Of a DNA stretch of 53,522 bases, positions 25,275 to 33,599 are shown piece after piece. The stretch covers positions 1 to 53,522 of the forward strand of contig JAQVFR010000022.1 in assembly GCA_028697145.1 (NCBI GenBank), given 5' to 3'. A program made the position numbers and the translations under genes. The notes beneath the pieces are model-generated. The model was not told the origin of the DNA and did no database searches. It saw nothing but the letters and a program-made list of their open reading frames with translations. Each line of letters opens with the position of its first letter. The stretch's first letter is position 1. This DNA is from Actinomycetota bacterium. Its GTDB lineage: Bacteria; Actinomycetota; Geothermincolia; Geothermincolales; RBG-13-55-18.

Positions 25275-26777
25275 ATGGCGAGGGATGGGAAGAAGGTCGT
25301 CGTCATCGGTTCCGGGCCGGGGGGTTCCAGCGTCGCCGCCCTGCTGCAGTCGCGCGGCTGGAGCGTCACCCTGCTGGACCGCAACGACTTCTACGGGGGC
25401 AAGTGCTGGTCCTTCACGCGGGACGGCTACGTGGTCGACTCCGGGGTGCACATGTTCTCCATGGGCGCGTCCGGCCAGTTCGGCGACGTCAACCGCATGG
25501 TGCGCGGCGACCTGGAATGGATGACCGCCAATCCCAGCGAGCACCTGCTGGTGGCGGGGAAGTACCGCCTCAACCTTTACCAGAGCCTCTTCGATCCCCG
25601 CGCGGTCCTCACCAACCTGCGCACCAACGCGCTCATCGCCAGGGACCTCGCCGCGGAGAAGGCGAAGCGGGGCGGACTGAGCAAGGAGCTGGACCGCGAG
25701 GTCTACCGCGCCGCGAAGAAGAACTCCCTCCTGGAGACCCTGCGCGCGGTGGCCAGGATCGCCACCCTCAACCCCTCGTACCTGGCGGAGCTGGACGAGA
25801 TCACCCTGCAGGAGTTCCTGCACCGCATAACCGACGAGACCATCCCGCTGCAGGGGCTTTCCGCCCTGTCCACCCTCTTCACCGTGATCCCCTACAGCGA
25901 ATTGAGCGCGGGTGAGTTCATGTGGTGTTTCGCCAACACCTTCCGCAAGCGCACCCTGGGCGTGCCGCGCGGCGGCTCGCGCGAGATACCCGGCGCATTC
26001 CTGCGCGCCTTCCAGCGCGACGGCGGCGAGCTGCGCCTGGGCTGCGAGGTCACGCGCATCGTGGTGCGCGACGGCAAGGTCCGCGGCGTGGAGACCACCG
26101 CGGGGGAGGAGATCGAGGCGGACGTCGTCATCTCCAATGCCGGCATCAAGCGCACCCTGGAGATGGCGGGCGAGGAGAGCTTCCCCGCCGATTACGTCTC
26201 CTACGTGAAGGGGCTCAAGTACTCCCATGCCTACATCACCACCAAGTACGGCCTGGACCGGCGCGTGGTGGATATCCCTGCCCCGGGTTTCTTCAGCATA
26301 CCGGCGGTGGACCCGGACCACATGTTCGACTACGTGGAGGAGGGCACGGTGCCCGACGACATCTTCCTCTTCACCCCTTTCCCCTCGGAGTGGGACCCCT
26401 ACGCGGCGCCCCCCGGCAAACAGCTCATCATCTGCGGGGTGGTGGCACCCATCGAGGTCAACGAAGAGAACGTGGCGCATTGCGAGAGGCTGCTGGACCG
26501 CGGGGAGGAGCGGCTGCTGTCGATCTTCCCCCAGATCGCGGACCACATAGAGTGGAAGATGCGCACCCACATCGCCCACACCGCCGCTATCACCGGCAAG
26601 CCCACGGGGGAGTGCATCGGCCTGTCCCAGCGCGTGGGCCAGACCGGGGTGCACAAGCCCAGGCCCTGGACGCCGGTGAAGGACCTGTGGCTGGTGGGCA
26701 CCGACGCGGGCGCGCGCGGCATCGGCACCGAGCAGGCCGCCGGGAGCGCCCTCTACGTGGCCAACCTCCTGGCATGA
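25275..26777 (+). CDS. phytoene desaturase-like FAD oxidoreductase (CrtI/CrtO type)
   Basis: A 500-residue flavoprotein of the CrtI/RetSat superfamily. VVVIGSGPGGSSVAALLQSRG with LLDRNDFYGGKC forms the N-terminal FAD motif. GVPRGGSREIPGAFLRAFQRDGGE in the middle is typical of NAD(P)/FAD proteins of this group, and LWLVGTDAGARGIGTEQAAGSA closes the FAD site. The ATG at 25275 lies eight bases after GGAGG. No carotenoid genes such as crtB or crtE are nearby. The context of six other flavoproteins suggests reduction or desaturation of a lipid or isoprenoid rather than carotenoid synthesis, but this is inference. Confidence 0.8.
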   Translation: MARDGKKVVVIGSGPGGSSVAALLQSRGWSVTLLDRNDFYGGKCWSFTRDGYVVDSGVHMFSMGASGQFGDVNRMVRGDLEWMTANPSEHLLVAGKYRLNLYQSLFDPRAVLTNLRTNALIARDLAAEKAKRGGLSKELDREVYRAAKKNSLLETLRAVARIATLNPSYLAELDEITLQEFLHRITDETIPLQGLSALSTLFTVIPYSELSAGEFMWCFANTFRKRTLGVPRGGSREIPGAFLRAFQRDGGELRLGCEVTRIVVRDGKVRGVETTAGEEIEADVVISNAGIKRTLEMAGEESFPADYVSYVKGLKYSHAYITTKYGLDRRVVDIPAPGFFSIPAVDPDHMFDYVEEGTVPDDIFLFTPFPSEWDPYAAPPGKQLIICGVVAPIEVNEENVAHCERLLDRGEERLLSIFPQIADHIEWKMRTHIAHTAAITGKPTGECIGLSQRVGQTGVHKPRPWTPVKDLWLVGTDAGARGIGTEQAAGSALYVANLLA

Positions 26778-26929
26778 CCGGGGCGTGATCGTCGGGACGC
26801 GAGGTCGTTATTGCAGACGCGGGGCCCTGGGGGTCAGCGGCCGGCGCGGGAGATGCGCTATAAATGCGCTATAATGATGAGCATGAGGTGGGGCTTCCGA
26901 GATACAGGAAGCAAAGACGGGGAGGGTAA

Positions 26930-28024
26930 GTGAAGCACCGCCGCTGCAAGACCTGCGGGGTCCCTGGCCAGGTCGGGCGCCTGCACCGCTGGATGACCAA
27001 CGGCACCATCGTCAACGCGCGCATGACCGGCATCCGGCAGGTCTTCATGGAGGCCGACTTCCTGCCCGAACTCAGGGAGCGCATCTCGGAGGGACTGGAC
27101 TTTCCCGTAAGCCCCATCTTCTACGAGGCCGAGCGCAACTCGGTGAGGGTCACCGTGGAGGCCTTCCTGCGCGGCCCCCTGCTCAGGTTAACCGCGCGCA
27201 TCCCCATCTTCCGCCGCGCGGCGGTTCACTATTTCAACAACCTCGCCTGGGCGACGGGCACCGCGAGTTCCCACACGGTGGCCTATCACTCCGGCAGGTA
27301 TGGGCTGGCGCTCATGCGCAACCCCTTTGACCTCGACCTCATGGCCGCGGTGGTGGTGGGCGCCTTCGAGGCCCTGGAGAGGAAGCCCTTCCGCTCCTTC
27401 TGGAAGAAGGAAGACGGCGCCTACCTGCTGAGGGTGGAGGTGATCAAGGAAAAACCGGAGCTGTCCGGTCGCCTGGAGGTGGAGAGCGAGGTGCTGAAGG
27501 AAGGCGACCTGCATCTGCGCTCCTGCCCGCGCTGCGGCCTTCCGCTGGATCTGAGCCACCTGGAATGGCGGGAGGAGGAGGGCATGATCATCGACCGCCG
27601 CCGCGGCATGCGCATGATCAACCTGGACGGGTATACCCCCCGGCTGGTAAACCGGGAGCTGGTGCGGGAACTCGGAGAGGAGGTCATTCCCATCATCATC
27701 GACGCCAAGCGCGACTACACCCTGAAGATGCTCAAGGACCTGGGCATACGCTCCGGGGAGGACGACAAGGCGCGCCTTGAGGCGCTGCGGGACATGCTCT
27801 CTCTTCTCCCCCTCTATGGCTGGGGCATGGCCTCGGAAACCGAATACACCCCCGGCGGCACCCTGCGGGTGTGGGTGGACAATCCCTTCGACGAGTACCT
27901 CATCGCCGGCCGCCTGGCCGCCTTCTACGAGGCGGCCGAGGGCAAGCGGGCGCGGGTGGAATGGAGGGACTCGGGCCCCGCGAGCATCACCTACGTCCTC
28001 ACCCCGTCTATATCTCCAGCTTAG
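26930..28024 (+). CDS. uncharacterised protein with two CxxC zinc-finger pairs
   Basis: A 364-residue protein I do not recognise. It starts with GTG, seven bases after GGGAGG. CKTCG at the N-terminus and CPRCG near residue 205 could together bind one metal or each form half of a ribbon. Between them is an alpha/beta region with HYFNNLAWATGTASSHTVAYHSGRYG, and the C-terminal part is mixed alpha/beta without membrane segments. Its 3' end overlaps the convergent aldehyde oxidoreductase gene by 17 bases. It follows the CrtI-like gene after 150 bases. Confidence 0.6.
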   Translation: MKHRRCKTCGVPGQVGRLHRWMTNGTIVNARMTGIRQVFMEADFLPELRERISEGLDFPVSPIFYEAERNSVRVTVEAFLRGPLLRLTARIPIFRRAAVHYFNNLAWATGTASSHTVAYHSGRYGLALMRNPFDLDLMAAVVVGAFEALERKPFRSFWKKEDGAYLLRVEVIKEKPELSGRLEVESEVLKEGDLHLRSCPRCGLPLDLSHLEWREEEGMIIDRRRGMRMINLDGYTPRLVNRELVRELGEEVIPIIIDAKRDYTLKMLKDLGIRSGEDDKARLEALRDMLSLLPLYGWGMASETEYTPGGTLRVWVDNPFDEYLIAGRLAAFYEAAEGKRARVEWRDSGPASITYVLTPSISPA

Positions 28025-29828
28025 AGGGGGGGATTCTGCCCTCGGCGTCCAGGCCCGCGAGTTCGTATATCTCCGCGAGCATCCTCTCCATGTTGGGCAC
28101 CGAGCCCGCGTTGGCCCCTTCCTCGGTGGGGGTCAGGGCCTTGGGGGGGAGGACGTCGTCGTTGCGGCCAGAGCCGCGCAGGTTGAGGATGTGGCGCTTC
28201 AGGTACCAGATGCGCCAGCCGCATTCCATGAGCTCGTCCAGGGTCATATCGAAGCCGGTGGCGACGCGCATCATCTCCACCTGGTCGTCCAGGTTGAGGA
28301 AGGCCCCTATGAACTCGCACATGCACAGGGAGTTGAAGAGCTGGCCGATCGCCAGGCACTTCCAGGTGATATCCGCCTTGCCCTTGCTGGTCATGCCCTT
28401 GTAGGGCCCCTTCATCCCCACCTCCGGCCAGGAGCCCATGCCCCCCTCCACCAGGAGGTTGACGGAGTTGAGGTGGCAGGCGCCGCGGGTGCTCATGACG
28501 TATCCGAGGCCGTAACCGTGGTAACCGCGAGGGTCGTGGGCCGGGAAATCCAGGCCGCGCACGGTGACGGCGAGTTCGGGCGCGCCCAGCTCGGTGGCCA
28601 GCGCACGGGACCCCCGAGCCATGTTCTCGCCGAAGCCCTCGCGGGCGGCGGTGAGGCGTATGGCCTCCATGGCGGCCTCCATGTTGCCCCAGGAAAGGTC
28701 GAGCCCGGTGCGATCCGGCCCGGCGATCCCCTTCTCCTGCGCCTCCATGAGCAGGGCGATAACGGCGCCCATGGCGATGGTGTCCATCCCCATGCGGTTG
28801 CAGAGGTCGTTGGCCTTGGCCACCGCCTCCAGGCTGGGATTCATGAGGTTGGTCCCCATCATGCACACCGTTTCGTACTCCGGCCCGGCGTGCTCGTGCA
28901 TGGCGAACGGGCCCTCGCCGACCTTGACCACGCGCTTGCAGCGCACGCTGCAGGCGTAGCAGCCGATTATCTTCACCAGGATGTTGTCGTTGTAGTAGAA
29001 GGAGTTGAGGGTGTCGAGCGCGTCCATCCACTCCCCCACGCTCCAGTTCTTCACCGGCACGTCCCCCGAGAGCATGCCGGTGTCCAGGGCGCCGTTGGTG
29101 CCCATCTCGTGCAGGGTACCGGCGAGGATGGAGCCCTTGAGCTTCTCCGCCAGGCGCTTGCTCAGGCCCTTGGCCGCCTCGGGGTCGGCGTACTCCATCC
29201 TGCCGCCGCCGCGCACCGCCACGGCCTTGAGGTTCTTGGAGCCCATCACCGTGCCCAGGCCGCAGCGCCCCGCGACGCTCCCAATCTCGTTTACGATGGC
29301 CGCGAAGCTCACCCCGTTCTCCCCCGCCGGCCCGATCTGCATGGTGCGCACGGCGCCGCCGCCGCCCTTCAGCTCCTCCTGCAGGCGCACGTTGGTCTCG
29401 TAGGCGTCCAGACCCCACAGGCTGGACGCGTCGCGCAGCTCCGCCGCCTCCCCATCCAGCCAGAAGAACACGGGCTTCTCCGCCCTGCCTTTGAAGACGA
29501 TGCCGTCGTAGCCGGCCAGCTTCACCGCCGCTCCGAATGAGCCCCCCACGTTGCACTCGCCCCACAGGCCGGTGAGGGGGGACATGGCCACCACCGAAGA
29601 CCTGCCGCTGCCCGGGAAGCTGGTCCCGGTGAGGGGGCCGTTCATGAACATGAGAGGATTGTCGGGGGAAAGGGGGTCCACCAGGGGGTCCATCTCCTTG
29701 AGGAACAGGTAGGCCGCGAGCCCCGTGCCACCGATGTACCTGCGATAGAGCGCCTCGTCCAGTTCCTTTACCTCTACTTCGCCCGTGCCCAGGTCGACCT
29801 CGAGGTAACGTGCGGCAAAACCTTTCAT
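28008..29828 (-). CDS. aldehyde:ferredoxin oxidoreductase family protein
   Basis: A 606-residue member of the tungsten (or molybdenum) bis-pyranopterin AOR family, which interconverts aldehydes or related compounds and acids using ferredoxin. Cluster ligands C290-Y-A-C293-S-V-R-C297 and the CMC pair at 502-504 match the four-Cys pattern of the Pyrococcus enzyme. HDPRGYHGYGLGY contains the conserved DPR pterin contact, and the N-terminal LYRRYIGGTGLAAYL is the family opening. Length is standard. It is monocistronic or leads no visible partner, and overlaps the end of the unknown zinc-finger gene. Substrate and metal cannot be read; subtypes include AOR, FOR, GAPOR and WOR. Confidence 0.9.
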   Translation of the reverse strand: MKGFAARYLEVDLGTGEVEVKELDEALYRRYIGGTGLAAYLFLKEMDPLVDPLSPDNPLMFMNGPLTGTSFPGSGRSSVVAMSPLTGLWGECNVGGSFGAAVKLAGYDGIVFKGRAEKPVFFWLDGEAAELRDASSLWGLDAYETNVRLQEELKGGGGAVRTMQIGPAGENGVSFAAIVNEIGSVAGRCGLGTVMGSKNLKAVAVRGGGRMEYADPEAAKGLSKRLAEKLKGSILAGTLHEMGTNGALDTGMLSGDVPVKNWSVGEWMDALDTLNSFYYNDNILVKIIGCYACSVRCKRVVKVGEGPFAMHEHAGPEYETVCMMGTNLMNPSLEAVAKANDLCNRMGMDTIAMGAVIALLMEAQEKGIAGPDRTGLDLSWGNMEAAMEAIRLTAAREGFGENMARGSRALATELGAPELAVTVRGLDFPAHDPRGYHGYGLGYVMSTRGACHLNSVNLLVEGGMGSWPEVGMKGPYKGMTSKGKADITWKCLAIGQLFNSLCMCEFIGAFLNLDDQVEMMRVATGFDMTLDELMECGWRIWYLKRHILNLRGSGRNDDVLPPKALTPTEEGANAGSVPNMERMLAEIYELAGLDAEGRIPPSKLEI

Positions 29829-29861
29829 CTTTTCTTCCTCCCACTCCTAAACGCGTGATCG

Positions 29862-30722
29862 TTACCGCTCTTTCGTTTCCCCTGCACCGCCGCGGACGCC
29901 CCAAACGTACACGCACGGCAGGATGTCCCGATAGGAAGGCTTGACCGACTGCGCGGCCAGCCTCCGCGCTATGCTCGCCGTCTCCCCGGCGCTGACGCCG
30001 TGCCTGCGCCAGAACGCCGCCAGGCCGAACTCACCGGGGAGGCCGCTCTCCAGTTCGTCCAGGGCTTCCTCCTCGCCGCTGAAGCGGCGGGTGACGTCGG
30101 CGTGCCAGGTGAAGGAATCTACCTGCTCGAAGCCGGCCTGCCTCACCGCGTCGACCAGGTCGGCCCGCTTGAATCCGTACGCCGGGTGCTCGCTTTCGAG
30201 CAACTGGCGCAGCCTGATCCAGAGGAAACGCTCTTCACCCCAGTCGAGGGAAAGTTCTTCCTCGGAGAGCACGGGCTCGAAGATGGAGATGGCCCCCCCG
30301 GCGCGCAGCACGCGCCATGCCTCGCGCAACACCTCGCCGCGTGCCGCCACGTAGCTGAGCACAGATCGCGCCACCACCGCGTCCACCGCGCCGTCCTCGA
30401 GCGGGAGCCGCGTGATGTCGCCCTGCCGGGGACGGATATTGCCGAGCCCCGCTTTCTCCGCCCTGCGGGACAGTTCCTCCAGGGCGCCCTCGCTGGAATC
30501 CAGGGCGAACACCAGGCCTTCGGGCCCGACCACCCGGGCCGCTTCCAGGGAGAGGAATCCCATGCCGCATCCCAGGTCCAGAACGCGCGAGCCGCGCCCG
30601 AGGCCGGCTTTGTGCAGGACGCGGTCCCTCACCTGGGATCGCAGGACGCGCAGCTGGCGGTCCAGCGCCGCGCCCTCGCGGTCCGCATCATCCAGCCATT
30701 TCGCCCAGATGTCCGCCGGCAA
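29862..30722 (-). CDS. class I SAM-dependent methyltransferase
   Basis: A 286-residue methyltransferase with motif I VLDLGCGMGFLSLEAA near residue 47, the acidic ALDSSEGA strand, GDITRLPLEDGAVDAVVARSVLSY and the post-motif WRVLRAGGAISIFEP. It resembles UbiE/ArsM-like enzymes. The start is TTG at 30722, about 13 bases after GGAGGA; the stop of the upstream SCP2 gene lies in between, so the two are coupled. The target is unknown; a lipid-like substrate would fit the SCP2 partner. Confidence 0.75.
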   Translation of the reverse strand: MPADIWAKWLDDADREGAALDRQLRVLRSQVRDRVLHKAGLGRGSRVLDLGCGMGFLSLEAARVVGPEGLVFALDSSEGALEELSRRAEKAGLGNIRPRQGDITRLPLEDGAVDAVVARSVLSYVAARGEVLREAWRVLRAGGAISIFEPVLSEEELSLDWGEERFLWIRLRQLLESEHPAYGFKRADLVDAVRQAGFEQVDSFTWHADVTRRFSGEEEALDELESGLPGEFGLAAFWRRHGVSAGETASIARRLAAQSVKPSYRDILPCVYVWGVRGGAGETKER

Positions 30723-30730
30723 AGGTCGGG

Positions 30731-31165
30731 CTAGTCCTCCTCCTCTTCCTCGATGATCAGGTCATCGAGGCCTTTCGACTCGAGAAGACCGGTATAGATG
30801 GCGTAGGCGGGCTTGATCACGGGGAGCATCTTCAGAAGCTTCGGGACCGAGCCGTCGGCCTCGATCTCCCCGCTGGAAAGCGCTCCCAGCAGGTTGAGCT
30901 GCCCGCACCAGAAAGCGTGAGCCGTGTCCAGCTCCATGGACAGGGTCGCGTCCGGTGATGCATCATCGGGAAGCTGGCCGGGAAACACCTTCACCTCGTC
31001 CCCCCTGCAATCGATCCAGAATTCCCCGACGGGGTTCCGATATACGAATTTCACCAGCAGGTTGGAGTCCAGTGCCTTCTGGCGGATCGCGTCGTCCTTC
31101 ATGAGGTCGTCGAAGGTCCCCACGAGCAGGTCGTAGAACACCTGGACGTCGTCGAAATACGGCAT
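30731..31165 (-). CDS. SCP2 sterol-transfer-domain protein
   Basis: A 144-residue single-domain SCP2-like protein, a fold with a hydrophobic tunnel that binds lipids or acyl-CoAs. The central DASPDATLSMELDTAHAFWCG...ALSSGEIEADGSVPKLLKMLP is the characteristic SCP2 pattern. AGGAGG six bases before the ATG at 31165 marks the start. The C-terminus is a run of acidic residues. It is followed eight bases later by a methyltransferase gene. Confidence 0.75.
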   Translation of the reverse strand: MPYFDDVQVFYDLLVGTFDDLMKDDAIRQKALDSNLLVKFVYRNPVGEFWIDCRGDEVKVFPGQLPDDASPDATLSMELDTAHAFWCGQLNLLGALSSGEIEADGSVPKLLKMLPVIKPAYAIYTGLLESKGLDDLIIEEEEED

Positions 31166-31323
31166 GTCGTTCCTCCTCTCGGGCGTACGTCTTTCCCGTC
31201 GCGCAATAGTAGTTATCTCCAAAATTGCCCGGTTCGAATCATCCGTCCCGCGCCTGGCTCCCGCGGGGGAGGATGGTGCAAGGGCCCTCCGATGCTTCTC
31301 TTTCGTCCTAGGAGGGGTTTATT

Positions 31324-31494
31324 ATGGACCTTTACCCGGAAGGCCCTTCACCACGCCTCGATGCTCTTCCCGTTCCCCTCGCCGCCGGAGGCAGCGTGTT
31401 GCCATCGCGAGCAGGGAATCGCCGGGAATGCAGAAACTCGATGTATGCAAAGGGGATCGATAAGCGAAACGTGCCTTGCGGCGCGCGGACGTGA
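31324..31494 (+). CDS. possible 56-residue small protein
   Basis: Inside the 358-base gap between the SCP2 gene and the HAD gene, an ATG follows AGGAGG with eight-base spacing and opens a 56-codon frame. The product has no recognised motif, two cysteines and a basic C-terminal half, and codon use is not convincing. The rest of the gap (31166-31323, 31495-31523) shows nothing. It is reported because of the strong ribosome site; it may be chance. Confidence 0.25.
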   Translation: MDLYPEGPSPRLDALPVPLAAGGSVLPSRAGNRRECRNSMYAKGIDKRNVPCGART

Positions 31495-31523
31495 ATTAAA
31501 TTATCACGGGCGTCATGCGGGTG

Positions 31524-32198
31524 TCAATCGGTAACGCCGGGGAAGAAGGAGAGGAGATCGGGCGGTTCCTCGATCCAGTAGTCTGGCTCTTCCGCCCGCA
31601 ATACCTCGAGGGGGAATGGGCCCCAGGCCGCCGCTCCCGCCAGCACCCCTGCGGCATGGGCGCTGCGCATATCGTGGGGGCTGTCGCCGATAAACGTAGC
31701 CTGCGCGGGCCGCGCCTCCAGGCGGCGCAGCGCCTCTAGCACGGGCTCGGGGTCTGGTTTGTGGCGGCTGGTGTCGTCCGCGGTGATCACCACCTCGAAG
31801 AAACGCTCCAGGCGGAAGAACTCCAGGTCGGGACCGGCACTGGCGGAGCGCTTGGAGGTCACCACGCCCATGCGATACCCCCTGCGCGTCAGCTCGTCGA
31901 GGGCCTCCCTCACGCCGGGGAACTCGCGCACCATCTCGTCGTGGCTCTCGGCGTAGAGGCGCTGATAGAGAGCGAATATCTCCTCCGCCCTCTCGGGATC
32001 GATGTCCCGCGTCTGCTGGTGCAGGGGGCGGCCTATCTCGGAGAGGATCTGCGCGTCGCTGCGCGGCGGCAGGCCGAGTATGCGCAAGGTCTCGCGGAAA
32101 CAGTGGATGATGAGGTCGATGGTGTCGGCGAGGGTGCCGTCGAGGTCGAAGAGGATGCAGCTCACCCCGTCGAGCCCCCCGGGTACGGCTTGCGTCAA
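31524..32198 (-). CDS. HAD-family phosphatase (PpaX/Gph-like)
   Basis: A 224-residue haloacid-dehalogenase hydrolase. Motif 1 is ILFDLDGTLADT, motif 2 is the Thr/Ser in VVTSKRS, the Lys is in SRHKPDPEPV, and motif 4 is TFIGDSPHDM. The helical cap after motif 1 is of the C1 type seen in phosphoglycolate phosphatase and pyrophosphatase PpaX. The start TTG at 32198 follows AGGAGG by five bases; GTG at 32165 is an alternative. It is the last gene of the minus-strand string that begins with the Nif3 gene. Confidence 0.8.
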   Translation of the reverse strand: MTQAVPGGLDGVSCILFDLDGTLADTIDLIIHCFRETLRILGLPPRSDAQILSEIGRPLHQQTRDIDPERAEEIFALYQRLYAESHDEMVREFPGVREALDELTRRGYRMGVVTSKRSASAGPDLEFFRLERFFEVVITADDTSRHKPDPEPVLEALRRLEARPAQATFIGDSPHDMRSAHAAGVLAGAAAWGPFPLEVLRAEEPDYWIEEPPDLLSFFPGVTD

Positions 32199-32293
32199 TC
32201 CTGCCTCCTGTCGTTCATCCCCGCACAAGCGGGATCGATAGCGTCTTGCTCTTCCGGATACCCCGCTTGGCAACAGCCACGAGACCCCGCCCC

Positions 32294-32914
32294 TCAGCGG
32301 AGGTGATAGGTCTCGTTGATGAGTGTGACCATTGCCGTCTCGGGGATGCCGCCGTCGTAGTAGTTCACGGCGGAGATGGAGGCCAGGTCGATCTGCACGC
32401 GGAACATATCGTCCAGGTCCATCTTCAGGGCTTCGCAGAGGATGCCGCGGATTGGCCCCCCGTGGGACACGACGAGCACCCTGTCGCCCCCGGGATGGCG
32501 TGAGGTTATCTCGCGGGTTGCCTCCAGCACCCTTCTTTTCACCTCGCCGAAATCCTCTCCCCCGGGTATGCGCACCGAGGTGGGATTGCGCATCCAGCGT
32601 CCCACCTGCTCTCCCTCCTGCGAAAAGAGGTCGGCGATGATCTGGCCGTCCCACTCTCCCATGTCCACTTCCATGAGCCCCTGCACGGTCACGACATCCA
32701 GGCCGTGCTCCTCGGCCACCGGGCGGGCCGTCTCCTGGCAGCGCCTCAGGGGGCTGCAGTAAACGGCGGTCAGTTCAATGCCGGCGAAGAAGTCCCTCAC
32801 CCGCGACGCCTGCCCGTGCCCTTTTTCGTTGAGCCCGATGTCCAGCCGCCCCAGCAGGCGGTGCTGGGCGTGGTATTCGGTCTCGCCGTGCCTGAGAAGA
32901 TATACCGTTCCCAT
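32294..32914 (-). CDS. histidine phosphatase (phosphoglycerate mutase-like, CobC/GpmB type)
   Basis: A 206-residue member of the histidine phosphatase branch. LLRHGETEYHAQHRLLGRLDIGLNEKG carries the RHG phospho-histidine motif, YCSPLRRCQETA the second Arg, EVDMGEWDG the general acid region, and VSHGGPIRGIL the second His. The family covers cofactor-dependent phosphoglycerate mutases and alpha-ribazole phosphatases; the length and GxxD pattern suit a small-molecule phosphatase. The ribosome site is poor. It follows two REP-like repeats downstream of the DUF457 gene. Confidence 0.8.
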   Translation of the reverse strand: MGTVYLLRHGETEYHAQHRLLGRLDIGLNEKGHGQASRVRDFFAGIELTAVYCSPLRRCQETARPVAEEHGLDVVTVQGLMEVDMGEWDGQIIADLFSQEGEQVGRWMRNPTSVRIPGGEDFGEVKRRVLEATREITSRHPGGDRVLVVSHGGPIRGILCEALKMDLDDMFRVQIDLASISAVNYYDGGIPETAMVTLINETYHLR

Positions 32915-32969
32915 GGTTTCAATATTCTATGTGTAATCGCGGACGGATGGCAAACGACTGGGATCAGCC

Positions 32970-33032
32970 AGGCGCGGGGCGGGGCTTGACCCCAATGCCT
33001 CAGGCACGGGGCGGGGCTTGACCCCAATGCCT
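32970..33032. repeat. two tandem REP-like palindromic repeats
   Basis: Two 31-bp units at 32970-33000 and 33002-33032, both with CGGGGCGGGGC in place of CGGGGCGAGGC. The second lies inside the last codons of the DUF457 gene and supplies its stop codon, so the insertion replaced or extended the C-terminus. Confidence 0.8.
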
Positions 33033-33596
33033 GAGTTCGTATTGGGACAGGGTGGGGGAGGTGCCGTGCGCGAGGAAAGCCCTCAGGGCGCCGGCGTTTC
33101 CGATCCCCAGGTAGCGCAGGGATGCGACGAGAACGGCCGCTCCCGCTAGCTCCGTGGCCCAGAACGCGGGGTCCCTCAGGTATTCGCGAATCTGGTCTAA
33201 CAGGGTGCCCATGGAGGGGTTCTTCTTGAAGGGCCCCAGGGCGGGCCAGTACGCCGTGGCGGGCTCGGTCCAGATACGGTCCAGCACGAGGTGGGCCGCC
33301 ACCCCGCAAGCCAGCAGCAGGATGCGGTTGTCGCCGCGCCGCTTCCACTCGCAGGTCCCAACTACGAAGAGGGCCAGGACCACGACGAGGGTATGTGCGA
33401 AGATGCGGCCGTTCTCGAAGTAGGGTTTGAAGAACAACTGCCCTATGGCCTTGTCGACGATGTCGGGGAGCACCGCCCCGGCGAGCAGCCACCTCAGGTC
33501 GGGAGCCTTGTCCGCGAAACCCCGGTTCTCGCCCCACCAGCCCGAGACCATGGCGGCGGGGGCGGCGGCGAAGCCCAGGTGGGCGACGAAGAACAC
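33000..33596 (-). CDS. membrane protein, DUF457/YdjM-like metal-dependent hydrolase
   Basis: A 198-residue membrane protein with about four helices. LAGAVLPDIVDK, GRIFAHTLVVV and VAAHLVLDRIW carry the Asp/His pattern of the DUF457 (YdjM) family of inner-membrane putative hydrolases. GTG at 33596 follows GGAG and overlaps the end of the RNase H gene. The last ten or so residues are encoded by a REP-like repeat, which also gives the stop codon. Function is unknown. Confidence 0.7.
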   Translation of the reverse strand: MFFVAHLGFAAAPAAMVSGWWGENRGFADKAPDLRWLLAGAVLPDIVDKAIGQLFFKPYFENGRIFAHTLVVVLALFVVGTCEWKRRGDNRILLLACGVAAHLVLDRIWTEPATAYWPALGPFKKNPSMGTLLDQIREYLRDPAFWATELAGAAVLVASLRYLGIGNAGALRAFLAHGTSPTLSQYELRHWGQAPPRA

Positions 33597-33599
33597 CGG

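Noticed and set aside
25275-26777. Carotenoid pathway from the CrtI-like gene
   Set aside because: No crtB, crtE or other carotenoid genes are in the window; CrtI-like flavoproteins have many other roles.
26822-26840. A further GGGGTCAG element end at GGGGGTCAGCGG
   Set aside because: There is no matching inverted end within several hundred bases; probably chance.
31229-31242. GGTTCGAATC, like a tRNA T-loop
   Set aside because: The flanking bases do not form a T-stem and no acceptor, D or anticodon stems are found on either strand.
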